This document shows positions 42,649 through 51,711 of a stretch of DNA of 64,000 nt, in pieces. Positions within the stretch are counted from its first letter, which is position 1. Every line of letters starts with the position of its first letter. The stretch lies in the NCBI RefSeq assembly GCF_008807415.1, contig NZ_CP043626.1:3968001-4032000 (forward strand). Direction: 5' to 3'. This DNA comes from Pseudomonas denitrificans (nom. rej.) (GTDB taxonomy: Bacteria > Pseudomonadota > Gammaproteobacteria > Pseudomonadales > Pseudomonadaceae). The notes under the pieces were generated by a model. It made no database searches. It saw nothing but the letters and a program-made list of their open reading frames with translations, and had not been told where the DNA came from. The position numbers were made by a program, and so were the translations under genes.

Positions 42649-43092
42649 ATGCCGGAAAAAGACCTGAAGAAAGTCGCCCGCCACCACATCGACCTTGCCT
42701 GGAACAAGGGACACCTGGCGCTGGTGGAGCAGCTGCACAGCCCGGACTTCATCTACAAGAGCGCCTTCACCGCCCAGCCGCTGGACAACGCCGGCTACCG
42801 GGCGTTGGTGGAGGAGATCCGCAGTGGCATGGAGGACCTGGAAGTGGCCGTGGAGGAATGCATCCGCGAGGGCAACAAGGTCTTCACCTGGAGCACCCTG
42901 ATGGGCAGCATCGCCCGCCCGGTGCTGGGCTACCCGGCCAGCGACCGCATCGTCAGTATCTCGGCCATGGGCTTCTGGACCTTCAACAGCCAGAACCAGG
43001 TGCAGGAGCTGTGCACGCTGTTCGACATGGAAAGCTTCCGCGCGCAGATGGGGCTGCCCAATCGGCCCTTTGCGGAGAAGGCGCTGCCCTGA
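42649..43092 (+). CDS. SnoaL-like (NTF2-fold) protein
   Basis: A 147-residue polyketide cyclase/SnoaL-like protein. It shows the NTF2-fold pattern LAWNKGHLALVEQLHSPDFIY, VEEIRSGMEDLEVAVEEC and a C-terminal strand WTFNSQNQVQELCTLFD. Catalytic identity cannot be set; the family includes ester cyclases, isomerases and non-enzymatic proteins. AAAGGA lies upstream of the ATG. A bidirectional terminator follows. Confidence 0.82.
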   Translation: MPEKDLKKVARHHIDLAWNKGHLALVEQLHSPDFIYKSAFTAQPLDNAGYRALVEEIRSGMEDLEVAVEECIREGNKVFTWSTLMGSIARPVLGYPASDRIVSISAMGFWTFNSQNQVQELCTLFDMESFRAQMGLPNRPFAEKALP

Positions 43093-43097
43093 CAATG

Positions 43098-43127
43098 AAA
43101 AAGCCCGGCCATGAGCCGGGCTTTTTT
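43098..43127. terminator. Bidirectional terminator
   Basis: GCCCGGC/GCCGGGC stem flanked by A5 and T6, between the convergent SnoaL-like and SDR genes. Confidence 0.9.
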
Positions 43128-43209
43128 CATTCACTTCCACGCTCTACGCGGCACATACGGCTCTCGCAGGGAGCTCCGTAACAGCTCGCTCCTACAAAGA
43201 CAGCCGAAG

Positions 43210-44193
43210 TCAGAGGTAGTCGTTGGCGTGGAACCAGGAAATGGCCCGCTCCAGCGTGTCTTCCAGCGGCACATGCGACTCGAAGCCCAGCTCCTCGCGG
43301 GCCTTGCGGCCGTCGAGGAACTGCCCGCCGGCCATCACCTCGATGGCGGTGTCGTCCAGCAGCGGCATCTTGCCGGTCAGGCGGTAGCGCCAGCGGCCCA
43401 GGGTCGCCAGCGCGCGGGCGCGGTGCAGCGGCATCGGGGTCGGCGCCGGCTTGCCCAGCAGCTTGGCGATGGTGCTGGTCAGCTCGCCCATCTCGATATT
43501 GTGCCCGGTGAGCAGGTAACGCTCCCCCACCCGGCCTCGCTCGAGCGCCTTGAGCAGACCACGCCCGGCCTCGGAGGCATCGATGACGTTCCGCCGGCCC
43601 GGCACGTAGTGCAGCATCTCGTCGCGGCCGATGGCGGTGATCAGGCGCCCGGTGGTCGGGCCGATGTCCAGTTCGCCCAGCACCATGCCGGGAATCCCGA
43701 TCACCACCGGCAGGCCGCCACGAGCCTGTTCGCGGGCCTGTTCGTCCAGCGCCCACTTGCACATCACGTAGGCGCTCTTGCCGGTGGGCAGGCCTTCATA
43801 GAACAGCCCCTCATGGCCCGGCAGCCCCTGAGGGTGCGAAGGCATGGCGAAGGCCGAACCGACGTAGAGGATGCGCGGTACTTTCGCCTGCAGGCAGGCG
43901 GCGTAGAAATGATTGGTCAGGTCCAGTGCGCTGGCCACTTCCTCCTGCCAGCGACGCGGGCGCACCGGGTAGTAACCGGCGCTGAAGATCACCGCGTCGA
44001 GCCCGCTGAGCGCGCGGGCCATGCCCTGGTGATCGAAGAGTTCGGCTACCCGGCACTCAGGCTCGAGGTAGGCCAGGCGCTGGATCTGCGACGAGGGTCG
44101 GTGGATCAGCACCAGCTGGTGGCCGGCCGCCTTGATCGCGCGGGCGGCGTGGTGGCCCAGGAGCCCGGTGGCTCCGAGTACAGCGATTTTCAC
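43210..44193 (-). CDS. Extended SDR NAD-dependent epimerase/dehydratase family
   Basis: A 327-residue extended SDR. GATGLLGHHAARAI gives the Rossmann glycines at the N-terminus. VGSAFAMPS, SAYVMCKWALDEQ (YxxxK, Tyr near residue 142) and GIPGMVLGELDIGPTT follow. The catalytic core is present. It probably reduces or epimerises a sugar nucleotide or a flavanone-like substrate; specificity cannot be read. It is a single gene. Confidence 0.88.
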   Translation of the reverse strand: MKIAVLGATGLLGHHAARAIKAAGHQLVLIHRPSSQIQRLAYLEPECRVAELFDHQGMARALSGLDAVIFSAGYYPVRPRRWQEEVASALDLTNHFYAACLQAKVPRILYVGSAFAMPSHPQGLPGHEGLFYEGLPTGKSAYVMCKWALDEQAREQARGGLPVVIGIPGMVLGELDIGPTTGRLITAIGRDEMLHYVPGRRNVIDASEAGRGLLKALERGRVGERYLLTGHNIEMGELTSTIAKLLGKPAPTPMPLHRARALATLGRWRYRLTGKMPLLDDTAIEVMAGGQFLDGRKAREELGFESHVPLEDTLERAISWFHANDYL

Positions 44194-44285
44194 GGGTGCT
44201 CCCTGTTCACTGGATAAAGCGGCGCAACCTTACGCCGCTCCTGGCCGTTCGAGAGAATCACGAACCCCTGCTGCAAAAACACTGT

Positions 44286-45107
44286 TCAGCGGGTCTTGGC
44301 CTGCTCGTAGAGCGGCATGACCTTCGGGATGGCGGCCTGCAGGTTGGCCATCCGCGTACTGTCCGCCGGGTGCGTGCTGAGGATTTCCGGCGGAGCTTCA
44401 CCGTTCGACGCCTGCCCCATCTTCTGCCACAGGGTCATCGCGGCGTTGGGGTTATAACCGGCTCGCGCCGCCAATTCCAGGCCGATCAGGTCAGCTTCGT
44501 TCTCATTCTGCCGGCTATTGGGCAACGTCAGGCTGTATTCGACCACCTGGTGGGCCATGTCCACGCTGCTCTGCCCCAGCCCCAGCAGCGCGCCGCCAAT
44601 GCCCAGCCCCATCTGCTCCGCATAGGCGCGGGACATGGCTTCACGGCCGTGCTCACGCAGGGCGTGGGCGATCTCGTGGCCCATCACCGCGGCCAGTTCG
44701 TCGTCGGTGAGCTTGAGCTGATCGATCAGCCCGGTGTAGACGATGATCTTGCCGCCCGGACCGCAGTTGGCGTTGAGCTCGTCGCTCTTGATCACGTTGA
44801 CTTCCCACTGCCAGGACGGCGCGTCGGAACGGAAGGCGCCGGTCTGCGGGATCAACCGCGCGGCGATGGCCTTCACGCGCTTGGCGTCATTGCTGCTGGC
44901 ATCCAGCTTGCCGGCCTTGGAGGCCTCACCGAGGGTCTGCTGGTAGGACTGCGCATACATCTGGTCGACCTGGGCGCTGGACAGCATGCTGAACATGTTC
45001 TGCTTGCGATCGACGCCGACGACACCGCTGCTGGTGGTGTTCACCTGCTGGCAAGCGGTGAGCAGCAGGGCTGCGGCCAGGCCTGCGACACGAAAAACTC
45101 TGGGCAT
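44286..45107 (-). CDS. M48 family metallopeptidase lipoprotein
   Basis: A 273-residue outer-membrane lipoprotein protease. Lipobox LLTACQ at about residue 18 marks the signal peptidase II site. HEIAH near residue 143 is the zinc-binding HExxH, and NENEADLIG (near 190) supplies the third ligand. It resembles LoiP/YggG. The ATG at 45107 has GGGAGAG upstream; the frame opens earlier without a site. By memory equals PA4632 and neighbours the chemoreceptor, as in PAO1. Confidence 0.91.
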   Translation of the reverse strand: MPRVFRVAGLAAALLLTACQQVNTTSSGVVGVDRKQNMFSMLSSAQVDQMYAQSYQQTLGEASKAGKLDASSNDAKRVKAIAARLIPQTGAFRSDAPSWQWEVNVIKSDELNANCGPGGKIIVYTGLIDQLKLTDDELAAVMGHEIAHALREHGREAMSRAYAEQMGLGIGGALLGLGQSSVDMAHQVVEYSLTLPNSRQNENEADLIGLELAARAGYNPNAAMTLWQKMGQASNGEAPPEILSTHPADSTRMANLQAAIPKVMPLYEQAKTR

Positions 45108-45536
45108 GTTGCTCTCCCGAAACAATGCAATCTCCCACGGACAGCGCGCATGGTAGGCCCACCCCCGATGCCCGGCAACTGGCAGGAAACAGCCGGCGCA
45201 GCAGTGACTTAGGAAACCGCACCGACGCATCGGAAGGTGCCGGGGGCGCCTGTCGTGGCGTACGCGGTGCGCGGCATCGCGCCTGCGATCCACACCCGCG
45301 AGCTAGCCGCGGCCAGCGTCTGATCTCACCCTGGAAACCAGGATGTCGAGACGCTCGCCACGGCCAGATAATTTCATTTTGACATCACATGCTAGACCTC
45401 CCGGTCAGCGCCGACAATCCTGCGACAGGCGGCGAACAGCCGCGTTACAACCCATTACAACGGCCGCCTAAGGAAAATCCCCGGACCTGCCGATACAGAT
45501 AGACACGCAGACCTCTGACGCATTCCGGGTACCCGT
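45108..45536. other. 429-bp divergent intergenic region with a nested hairpin
   Basis: The region lies between the M48 lipoprotease and the chemoreceptor genes and carries both promoters. I see no convincing ORF; a plus-strand frame at 45125-45382 has no ribosome site and low-quality composition. At 45306-45321 and 45349-45364 two 16-nt arms pair with only two mismatches, around an inner CCTGG/CCAGG hairpin (45330-45342), which is discussed as a possible structured RNA. The rest shows no clear motif. Confidence 0.5.
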
Positions 45537-47669
45537 ATGAAATTCAAGTCGATCCAGTTTTCCGTGGTGGCGTTGGCAGGTGCCAGCGTTCTGGCAGTGG
45601 TCGCGGCGCTGGTGCTTTACGCGCTGTTCGCCGGCTCGCGGACTCAGGCGCTGGTGCAGGAGCGTACCCAGGCGCTGCTCGAGCAGGTGATCAACGATCG
45701 CCTGGTGGCGATCGCGCGCGGCCAGGTCGCGCAAATCCAGCGCGAACTGGAATACCCGCTCACCGTTGCCCGCGACCTCGCCAACACCAACGCCCTGCTC
45801 GACGAAACCGACGCCAACGGCCAGCCGCTGCTGGGCATCGGCCGCGCCGGCATGTCCAACCTGCTGCGCCAGACCGTGGCGCAGAACCCCAAGCTGCTCG
45901 ACGCCTTCGCCGGCTGGGAACCCAACGCCTTCGCCGGCAACGACAGCCAGTACTCCGGCCTGCCCGGCTACGACGCCAGCGGCCGCTTCATGCCCTGGTG
46001 GTACCGCAAGGACGGCGGCCTGACCGTGGAAGCCATGGGCGACACCCTGGAAAGCCAGAAAATGCAGCCTACTGGCGTGCGCGAAGGCGAGTACTACCTG
46101 TGTCCGAAAGAGAAGCACCAGCCCTGCATCATCGACCCGGCGCCCTACGAGATGGCCGGCAAGATGGTGCTGATGTCCTCGTTCAACGCGCCGATCATGG
46201 TCAAGGGTCAGTTCAAGGGCACCGTCGGCGTGGACCTGTCGCTGGACTTCATCCAGGACCTGCTCAAGACCGCCGACAGCCAGCTCTATGACGGCGCCGG
46301 CGAGATGGCGCTGATCTCCACCAACGGCCGCCTGGTCGCCTACACCAAGGACCCGGCCAAGCTCGGCGAACCCGCCAGCAGCGTGCTGGACGCCAGCGAA
46401 GTGGCCAACCTGGCCAAGCTCACCCTCGACCAGCCGCTGACCTCGGTGGACAAGGAACACGGCCACATCGAGCTGTTCCTGCCCTTCACCATCGCCGACT
46501 CCGGCGCGCGCTGGACCCTGATGCTGCAACTGCCGCAGGAAGCCGTGCTGGGTGACCTGAACCAGCTGCAGAGCGACCTGAAATCCCAGCGCGACAGCGA
46601 CACCCTGGGCATGACACTGGTCGGCCTGCTGATCGCCGCCATCGGCCTGGCCGTGATCTGGCTGGTCGGCCATGGCATCGCCCGCCCGCTGCGTCAGCTG
46701 GTCGGCATGCTCGACGATATCGCCCAGGGTGAAGGCGACCTGACCCGCCGCCTGACCAGCGACCGCGCCGACGAACTGGGCTCCATCGCCAAGGGCTTCA
46801 ACACCTTCCTGGGCAAGCTGCAGGGCATGATCGGCCAGGTGGTGACCTCGGTGCAGCACGTCAGCGATTCCTCCGAGCACACCGCTGACATCGCCATCCG
46901 CACCAACCAGGGCGTGCAGAAGCAACTGGCGGAGATCGAGCTGGTGGCCACCGCCGTCCACGAGATGACCGCCACCGCCCAGGACGTGGCGCGCAACGCC
47001 ACCCATGCAGCCGAAGCGGCCAACCATGCCGACCAGGCCGCGCACCACGGCAAGCGCATCGTCGAGAGCAGCTCCACGGCGATCCAGGCGCTGGCCAGCG
47101 AGATCGGCCGCGCCGTGGGCGTGGTGCAGTCGCTGGCCCGCGACAGCGAGAACATCAACGCGATCCTGGTGGCCATCCGCGGTATCGCCGAACAGACCAA
47201 CCTGCTGGCGCTTAACGCCGCCATCGAGGCTGCCCGCGCCGGTGAACAGGGCCGCGGCTTCGCGGTGGTCGCCGACGAGGTGCGCAACCTGGCGCAGAAG
47301 ACCCAGCAGGCCACCGAGGAAATCCAGTCGATGATCCAGCAGCTGCAGAACGGCACCCGCGAAGTGGTGCACGTGATGCAGCAGAGCCAGGACAAGACCG
47401 AGGACAGCGTGCGCCACGCCGGCGAGGCGGCCCAGGCGCTGGAGTCGATCACCCAGGCGGTGTCGGTGATCAACGACATGAACACCCAGATCGCCAGCGC
47501 CGCCGAGGAGCAGAGCGCGGTGGCCGAGGACATCAACCGCAACGTCAGCAACATCGGCATGGTCGCCAACCAGGTGGCCGGCGGCGCCGACGAGGCCTCC
47601 CAGGCCAGCGCCGAGCTGACCAAACTGGCCGAGCAGCAGCGCCGGCTGGTGAATCAGTTCAAGGTGTAG
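45537..47669 (+). CDS. Methyl-accepting chemotaxis protein (CACHE sensor)
   Basis: A 710-residue chemoreceptor. TM1 is at about residues 10-33, a large periplasmic dCACHE-type sensor at about 35-355, TM2 near 358-382, then HAMP (about 382-435) and the cytoplasmic MCP signalling hairpin. The tip [24 protein letters not shown] is at about residue 550, and the heptad-rich stems on both sides carry methylation sites. There is no C-terminal GWEEF-like pentapeptide, so CheR/CheB would not tether that way. CACHE sensors bind amino acids, organic acids or polyamines; the ligand is unknown. By memory equals PA4633. Confidence 0.94.
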   Translation: MKFKSIQFSVVALAGASVLAVVAALVLYALFAGSRTQALVQERTQALLEQVINDRLVAIARGQVAQIQRELEYPLTVARDLANTNALLDETDANGQPLLGIGRAGMSNLLRQTVAQNPKLLDAFAGWEPNAFAGNDSQYSGLPGYDASGRFMPWWYRKDGGLTVEAMGDTLESQKMQPTGVREGEYYLCPKEKHQPCIIDPAPYEMAGKMVLMSSFNAPIMVKGQFKGTVGVDLSLDFIQDLLKTADSQLYDGAGEMALISTNGRLVAYTKDPAKLGEPASSVLDASEVANLAKLTLDQPLTSVDKEHGHIELFLPFTIADSGARWTLMLQLPQEAVLGDLNQLQSDLKSQRDSDTLGMTLVGLLIAAIGLAVIWLVGHGIARPLRQLVGMLDDIAQGEGDLTRRLTSDRADELGSIAKGFNTFLGKLQGMIGQVVTSVQHVSDSSEHTADIAIRTNQGVQKQLAEIELVATAVHEMTATAQDVARNATHAAEAANHADQAAHHGKRIVESSSTAIQALASEIGRAVGVVQSLARDSENINAILVAIRGIAEQTNLLALNAAIEAARAGEQGRGFAVVADEVRNLAQKTQQATEEIQSMIQQLQNGTREVVHVMQQSQDKTEDSVRHAGEAAQALESITQAVSVINDMNTQIASAAEEQSAVAEDINRNVSNIGMVANQVAGGADEASQASAELTKLAEQQRRLVNQFKV

Positions 47670-47733
47670 ATCCAGCCCTGCGCACTGATCGCATCGGAGC
47701 AACTGTCTTCATCTGAAAGGCCGTGCCAGTGCG

Positions 47734-47868
47734 CCCCCTCACCCCAGCCCTGGCTGCGCGCCCCGCTCCTGAGGGAGAGGGGGCAGATCGTGCCGGCTGA
47801 TGCCATGGTTTCATCCTGCACCGAACGGTCCCCTCTCCCGCTTGCGGGAGAGGGTTAGGGTGAGGGGC
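47734..47868. repeat. CCCCTCACCC...GGGTGAGGGG repeat
   Basis: CCCCTCACCC at one end (from 47735) and its inverse at 47858-47867 flank an inner CCCTCTCCCG/CGGGAGAGGG hairpin (47831-47854, loop CTTG). This is a common intergenic palindromic family in Pseudomonas and relatives. It lies between the chemoreceptor gene and the SRAP gene. Confidence 0.8.
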
Positions 47869-47890
47869 TCTTGATCCTTGGGGTGCGTCG

Positions 47891-48502
47891 TCAGGCGGGG
47901 GTCAGGCATTCCGGCCCATTGCAGGTCGGGTCATTGATGAAATTCGCCAGCGCCTGCACGCGCAGCCGCGCCTGGGGCAACTGCAGCAGTTCCAGCAAGC
48001 GCGCGGCGGGCGTCGCGTTCGACAGCCATTGCGCCTGCTCCTGCACATCGAGAATCAGCGGCCGGCGCATATCGCCCGCCGCCTGGGTGAGCATCGCCAC
48101 GCTGTAATAGGTGTGGCCTTCCACCGGATACGCCTCCCACACCCCCGCAAAACAGATCAACCCGCCTCCGGAAACCCAGTGCGGCCGCTTGCGCACGCCG
48201 AGCCACTCATAGAAGCCATTGGCCGGCAGCAGGCAGCGACGCTGGGCGAAGGCATCGCGGAACATCGGCTGTTCAACGATGGTTTCCGTACGGGCATGGG
48301 CGGGGGTTCGCGACAGGTCCTTCAGCCAGGCCGGCGTCAGTCCCCAGCGCGCGAGGTCGGCATGGCGCGCGCCGTTCTCCTCGCGCAGCATGAGCACGCG
48401 GGCGCCGGGCGCGACGTTCCACTGCGGCTGCAGGTCGGCAGGGAAGCCGGCGTTTTCGGCAAGCTCGCGGTTCCAGCGGAACAGGGCGTAGCGGCTGGTC
48501 AT
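47891..48502 (-). CDS. SRAP (YedK/HMCES) domain protein lacking catalytic residues
   Basis: A 203-residue protein with the SRAP fold across its length: WNVAPGARVLML, ARWGLTPAW, TETIVEQPMFRDAF, RRCLLPANGFYEW and FAGVWEAY. SRAP enzymes bind abasic sites in ssDNA through a thiazolidine formed by Cys2. Here residue 2 is Thr, the Asn of NARxE is His69, the His of the HxRMP motif is Asp144, and only the Glu of GFYEW (E99) is kept. So it is probably not a cross-linking enzyme. The start at 48502 (MTSRYALFRW) is consistent with the family's immediate N-terminus; the frame opens 30 codons earlier, but no Cys follows there either. Confidence 0.9.
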   Translation of the reverse strand: MTSRYALFRWNRELAENAGFPADLQPQWNVAPGARVLMLREENGARHADLARWGLTPAWLKDLSRTPAHARTETIVEQPMFRDAFAQRRCLLPANGFYEWLGVRKRPHWVSGGGLICFAGVWEAYPVEGHTYYSVAMLTQAAGDMRRPLILDVQEQAQWLSNATPAARLLELLQLPQARLRVQALANFINDPTCNGPECLTPA

Positions 48503-48524
48503 TGGGACTCGTCGGGGGAGAAGG

Positions 48525-48791
48525 TCAGCAAAGCAGGACGCCGGGACCGCCCTCGTGATCGTCGGCGCAGCCCGGCAAGGGTTGCGCGGCATTGTACGCG
48601 GCGATCAGTTCGCGCGCCTGCTCGGCCACGTCATCCTCCACCCACAGGTGCAGCAGGCCCAGGCCCGGCAGCTCGCCGATGCCGCCGACCAGATGGCGTC
48701 CGCCCAGGTGCGACGAAATGCCCTCGTTGGCCAGCATGCCGCCCAGCAGCTCGGCTTCGATCAGGTCGGCGGGTTCGTAGATTCGCTGCAT
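48525..48791 (-). CDS. DUF2007 putative signal-transducing protein
   Basis: An 88-residue protein with the DUF2007 pattern RIYEPADLIEAELLGGMLANEGI, then LHLWVEDDVAEQARELIAAYN. Function unknown. Its ATG overlaps the TGA of the preceding CPXCG gene by one base, so they are translationally coupled; the SRAP gene follows on the same strand 22 nt later. Confidence 0.82.
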   Translation of the reverse strand: MQRIYEPADLIEAELLGGMLANEGISSHLGGRHLVGGIGELPGLGLLHLWVEDDVAEQARELIAAYNAAQPLPGCADDHEGGPGVLLC

Positions 48792-48973
48792 CAATCGTCC
48801 TCGCGCTGGACTTCCAGGGTCCAGTCCACGCCGTCGGTGTGGAGCTGGAACAGGATCGGCCGGCAACACACCGGACAATCTTCATAGTAGCTCTGGTCGC
48901 CCCCGGAGAGGTCAAGCACGGCCTCGGCCGGCTCACCGCAATAGGGACAGGAATAGTCCTGACTTTCGAGCAT
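48791..48973 (-). CDS. CPXCG-motif cysteine-rich small protein
   Basis: A 60-residue protein with paired cysteines C9/C12 (CPYCG) and C33/C36 (CPVC, followed by C37). These form a zinc-ribbon-like metal site. Family function unknown. It opens a small operon with the DUF2007 and SRAP-like genes. It is the first gene on the minus strand next to the divergent acyltransferase. Confidence 0.85.
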   Translation of the reverse strand: MLESQDYSCPYCGEPAEAVLDLSGGDQSYYEDCPVCCRPILFQLHTDGVDWTLEVQREDD

Positions 48974-49114
48974 CGCTGGTTCCCCCGTGACTTCCGTTTA
49001 TAATCGCGCGGTCTTTTTGGGTGCCCGCCTGGCCGGTGAGTCGGCGGCATACCCATCCGGGCCGTCTATTTCGCGGCCTGTCCCGTGATACCCCGAGAAT
49101 TCATAGAGAGCATG

Positions 49115-50272
49115 ATGGGCGAGTTCGAAGCCATCCGACCGTACAACGACGCCGAAGTCCCGGCTGTCCTGCAGCGCCTGCTGAGCGATGACGCCTTCCT
49201 CGGCGCGCTGGCGCGTTACCGTTTCCCGCGTCTGTCCGGTCCGTTCGGCTGGCTGCTCAGACCTCTTATAGCCCATCGGCTGGCCCGCGAAGTCACCGGC
49301 ATCCGCAGCGTCAGCGAGCTGCAGCACAAAGTCGAGCCCTACGTCGACCGGACCATCGAGCACGCCACCGACGGCGTCACCTATTCCGGCGTCGAGCGCC
49401 TGCAATCCGGCCGTGCCTACCTGTTCATCGCCAACCACCGCGATATCGTGGTCGACCCGGCCTTCTGCAACTACGCGATCTACCACGCCAAGCTGCCGAC
49501 GCCGCGCATCGCCATCGGCGACAACCTGCTGCAGAAGTCCTTCGTCAGCGACCTGATGCGCCTGAACAAGAGCTTCATCGTGCACCGCTCGATCAGCGGT
49601 CGGCGCGAGAAACTGGCGGCGTACCAGAACCTCTCGGCCTACATCAATCACTCGATCTGCCAGGACGGCCAGTCGATCTGGATCGCCCAGGCCGAGGGCC
49701 GCGCCAAGGATGGTGACGACCGCACCGATTCGGCGATCCTCAAGATGTTCCACATGAGCCGCAAGGACGAGCCGTTTGCCGAGGTGGTTCGCCAGCTGCA
49801 CCTGATTCCGGTGTCCATCAGCTACGAATACGACCCCTGCGATGCCGCCAAGGCCCGCGAGCTGTTCACCCGCGCGACCACCGGCGAATACACGAAGGCG
49901 CCGGGCGAGGACGACCGCAGCATCGTGCAGGGCATCACCGGCTACAAGGGCCGGGTGCACATCAACTTCGGCGAGGAGATCACCGGCGACTTCGCCGACG
50001 CCAAGCAGCTCGCCGCCGAGCTGGACAGGCAGATTCTCGGCAACTACCGGTTGTTCCCGGTGCACTACCTCGCCTACGAGGCCTCCGACCTGCGCGACGC
50101 CGCGCTGAACGTGCCGCGCGCCGAGACCCTGTTCAAGGCCGAGGAACTGCAGCGTGCGCGCACCGAATGGGAGCGCCGCCTGGGCGAATGCCCCGCGGAG
50201 CAGCGCGGCCACCTGATCCTGCAGTACGCCAACCCGGTGCTGAACCAGTACCGGCTCAAGCAGCAGGCATGA
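49115..50272 (+). CDS. Glycerophospholipid acyltransferase-like protein
   Basis: A 385-residue cytoplasmic/membrane-bound acyltransferase. The HX4D box is in FIANHRDIVVDPAF (near residue 110), followed by IHRS-like FIVHRSISGRREKL and the IAQAEGRAKDG acceptor segment (near 195). The start at 49115 (MGEFEAIRPY) has GAGAG at a short distance; an ATG at 49112 and a GTG at 49085 are also open. It resembles the 1-acyl-glycerol-3-phosphate acyltransferase superfamily; the exact acceptor is unknown. Confidence 0.82.
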   Translation: MGEFEAIRPYNDAEVPAVLQRLLSDDAFLGALARYRFPRLSGPFGWLLRPLIAHRLAREVTGIRSVSELQHKVEPYVDRTIEHATDGVTYSGVERLQSGRAYLFIANHRDIVVDPAFCNYAIYHAKLPTPRIAIGDNLLQKSFVSDLMRLNKSFIVHRSISGRREKLAAYQNLSAYINHSICQDGQSIWIAQAEGRAKDGDDRTDSAILKMFHMSRKDEPFAEVVRQLHLIPVSISYEYDPCDAAKARELFTRATTGEYTKAPGEDDRSIVQGITGYKGRVHINFGEEITGDFADAKQLAAELDRQILGNYRLFPVHYLAYEASDLRDAALNVPRAETLFKAEELQRARTEWERRLGECPAEQRGHLILQYANPVLNQYRLKQQA

Positions 50273-50298
50273 AAAAAGGCGCCCTCGGGCGCCTTTTT
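50272..50298. terminator. Bidirectional terminator
   Basis: GGCGCC/GGCGCC stem region with flanking A6 and T5, right after the acyltransferase stop and before the convergent small membrane protein gene. Confidence 0.85.
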
Positions 50299-50313
50299 CA
50301 ATTCACTGATGAC

Positions 50314-50592
50314 TCAGAGCCGGGTGCTGTACCAGCTCACCGTCACGGCCAGGGCCATGCAGGCGAAACCGAAACGGTAGAAGAAGCGGTTCATCCGCGC
50401 GGTCGGCTCGACGCTGTCCAGCGGCACCGGCGCGATTTCGCTCTCGGCGGCCAGGCGCGCCAGGGCGAGGCGCTCGCGGCGGCGGGTCGCCAGCAACAGC
50501 CAGCCTCCGGCCAGGGCGAAGAACAAGGCCAGGTCATTCACGATACGACCGGGATGGGCCTGGAAAAGACTCCAGAGCGCCTGCAGCGACAT
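50314..50592 (-). CDS. Small membrane protein of unknown function
   Basis: A 92-residue protein with two hydrophobic segments (about residues 16-34 and 69-87) separated by a charged loop RRRERLALARLAAESEIAPVPLD. GGAGG five bases before the ATG at 50592 supports the start. I do not recognise a family. It is convergent with the acyltransferase and shares its terminator. Confidence 0.75.
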   Translation of the reverse strand: MSLQALWSLFQAHPGRIVNDLALFFALAGGWLLLATRRRERLALARLAAESEIAPVPLDSVEPTARMNRFFYRFGFACMALAVTVSWYSTRL

Positions 50593-50854
50593 CACAACCT
50601 CCGCTTCAGAACTGCACGCCAACGACTTCGAAGCAAAGCGGGGTCAGTCTGGACGAACGGGCTTGGCCCGTCATGGATGAGAAACAATCGACGCGCATTT
50701 TATCCGCTGGGCCGCCATCGCAGCCAGCACGCAACGCTTATTTACGACGAGCGTAAGAGTTATCGAGAAAGGGTCTAAGACCTCTCCCGCGTCCTGGCAC
50801 GTTGCTGGCTTCAACGAATTCTGCAAACCCGGTCTTTCGCCAAGGAGATTCGCC

Positions 50855-51061
50855 ATGCTCGACATCGTCCCCCACGAAAACGCCTACCTGATCGAACACC
50901 TGGAAGAAATCGAAGCCGTGGTCGTCGAACTCTCGTTCAACGTCCAGGACGACCACTGGCTGGTCTACACCCAGGCCTGCGGCCACGAACACCTGGACCT
51001 GCCGGAAACCGACGAGCGCATGCGTTCGTTCGAGGTCGACCCGTACCGCCAGGCCGCCTGA
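50855..51061 (+). CDS. Small acidic protein of unknown function
   Basis: A 68-residue acidic protein with AAGGAG eight bases before the ATG and a downstream terminator. It contains CGHEHLDLPETDERM near its end. No family recognised. A likely -10/-35 lies in the 262-nt gap before it, which otherwise holds no gene. Confidence 0.75.
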   Translation: MLDIVPHENAYLIEHLEEIEAVVVELSFNVQDDHWLVYTQACGHEHLDLPETDERMRSFEVDPYRQAA

Positions 51062-51084
51062 TCGCCCCGATCTGCGCCCATGAC

Positions 51085-51110
51085 AAAGCCCGCCATTCGG
51101 CGGGCTTTTT
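51085..51110. terminator. Bidirectional terminator
   Basis: GCCCGCC/GGCGGGC stem flanked by A3 and T5, between the small acidic gene and the convergent YajG-like gene. Confidence 0.85.
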
Positions 51111-51123
51111 CATGTCCGATCGA

Positions 51124-51711
51124 TCAGCGCTGGTTCAGCGTCTGGCCGATGGTCGGGTCCTTGAACACGCGGGTCAGCGCGTCGCTGAGCACGTCGCTCA
51201 CCAGCTTGGTATTGGTAGCCTGGTTGGGCGCCATGCCGAAACGCTGGTTGGTCGAGGCGCCGTAGCGGCCGCTGTAGCGACGGGTGCCGCTCTGCACGTC
51301 GGCGCGGAAGGTGGCGCCGATGTCGGCCTCGGTGACGTACATGCCTTCCTTGGGCGACTGGTACTTCAGCTCGGCCAGGGTCAGGGTCAGTTGCGGCGCA
51401 TTGTAGGCGTTGGCCGACGGGGTGAAGCCCAGCAGGCGCACGGCGGTTTCAGCCTGCAACTGCAGCTTGGGGATCACGTCTTCGCTGCGCACGGTCAGCT
51501 GGCTGGTTTCCGAATACAGGCCACCACGGGTACCCAGCGCGGTGCTCGGGCGACCGTCGACGACTTTCACCACCACCGGCTGGCCCTGGCCAACGGCGGC
51601 GACCGGGCCCTTGAACTCGGGCGTCGGGTTGAGTTGTTGCGGGCTGAGGGCGCAGCCGGTCAAGGTCAGGCTGGCGGCAGCGATAAAGCCGAGCAACAGG
51701 CGAGGCAGCAT
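51124..51711 (-). CDS. YajG family lipoprotein
   Basis: A 195-residue lipoprotein. Lipobox TLTGCALS puts the lipidated Cys at about residue 18. The mature domain has the YajG pattern GQPVVVKVVDGRPSTALGTRGGLYSET. Function unknown, probably outer-membrane. The ATG at 51711 has GGAGAG six bases upstream; the ATG at 51717 has none at a proper distance. It starts the divergent region shared with mqo. Confidence 0.87.
   Translation of the reverse strand: MLPRLLLGFIAAASLTLTGCALSPQQLNPTPEFKGPVAAVGQGQPVVVKVVDGRPSTALGTRGGLYSETSQLTVRSEDVIPKLQLQAETAVRLLGFTPSANAYNAPQLTLTLAELKYQSPKEGMYVTEADIGATFRADVQSGTRRYSGRYGASTNQRFGMAPNQATNTKLVSDVLSDALTRVFKDPTIGQTLNQR

Noticed and set aside
45125..45382. Possible small gene in the divergent region before the chemoreceptor
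   Set aside because: No ribosome site, Arg/Gly-rich sequence with no recognisable features; overlaps the palindromic arms.
45468..47702. Long minus-strand frame opposite the chemoreceptor gene
   Set aside because: Composition is dominated by Gly, His, Leu and Val repeats mirroring the MCP coiled coil; no domain fits.
47734..47868. Considered as a possible CRISPR or transposon end
   Set aside because: It is a single palindromic element without spaced repeats or a transposase gene.
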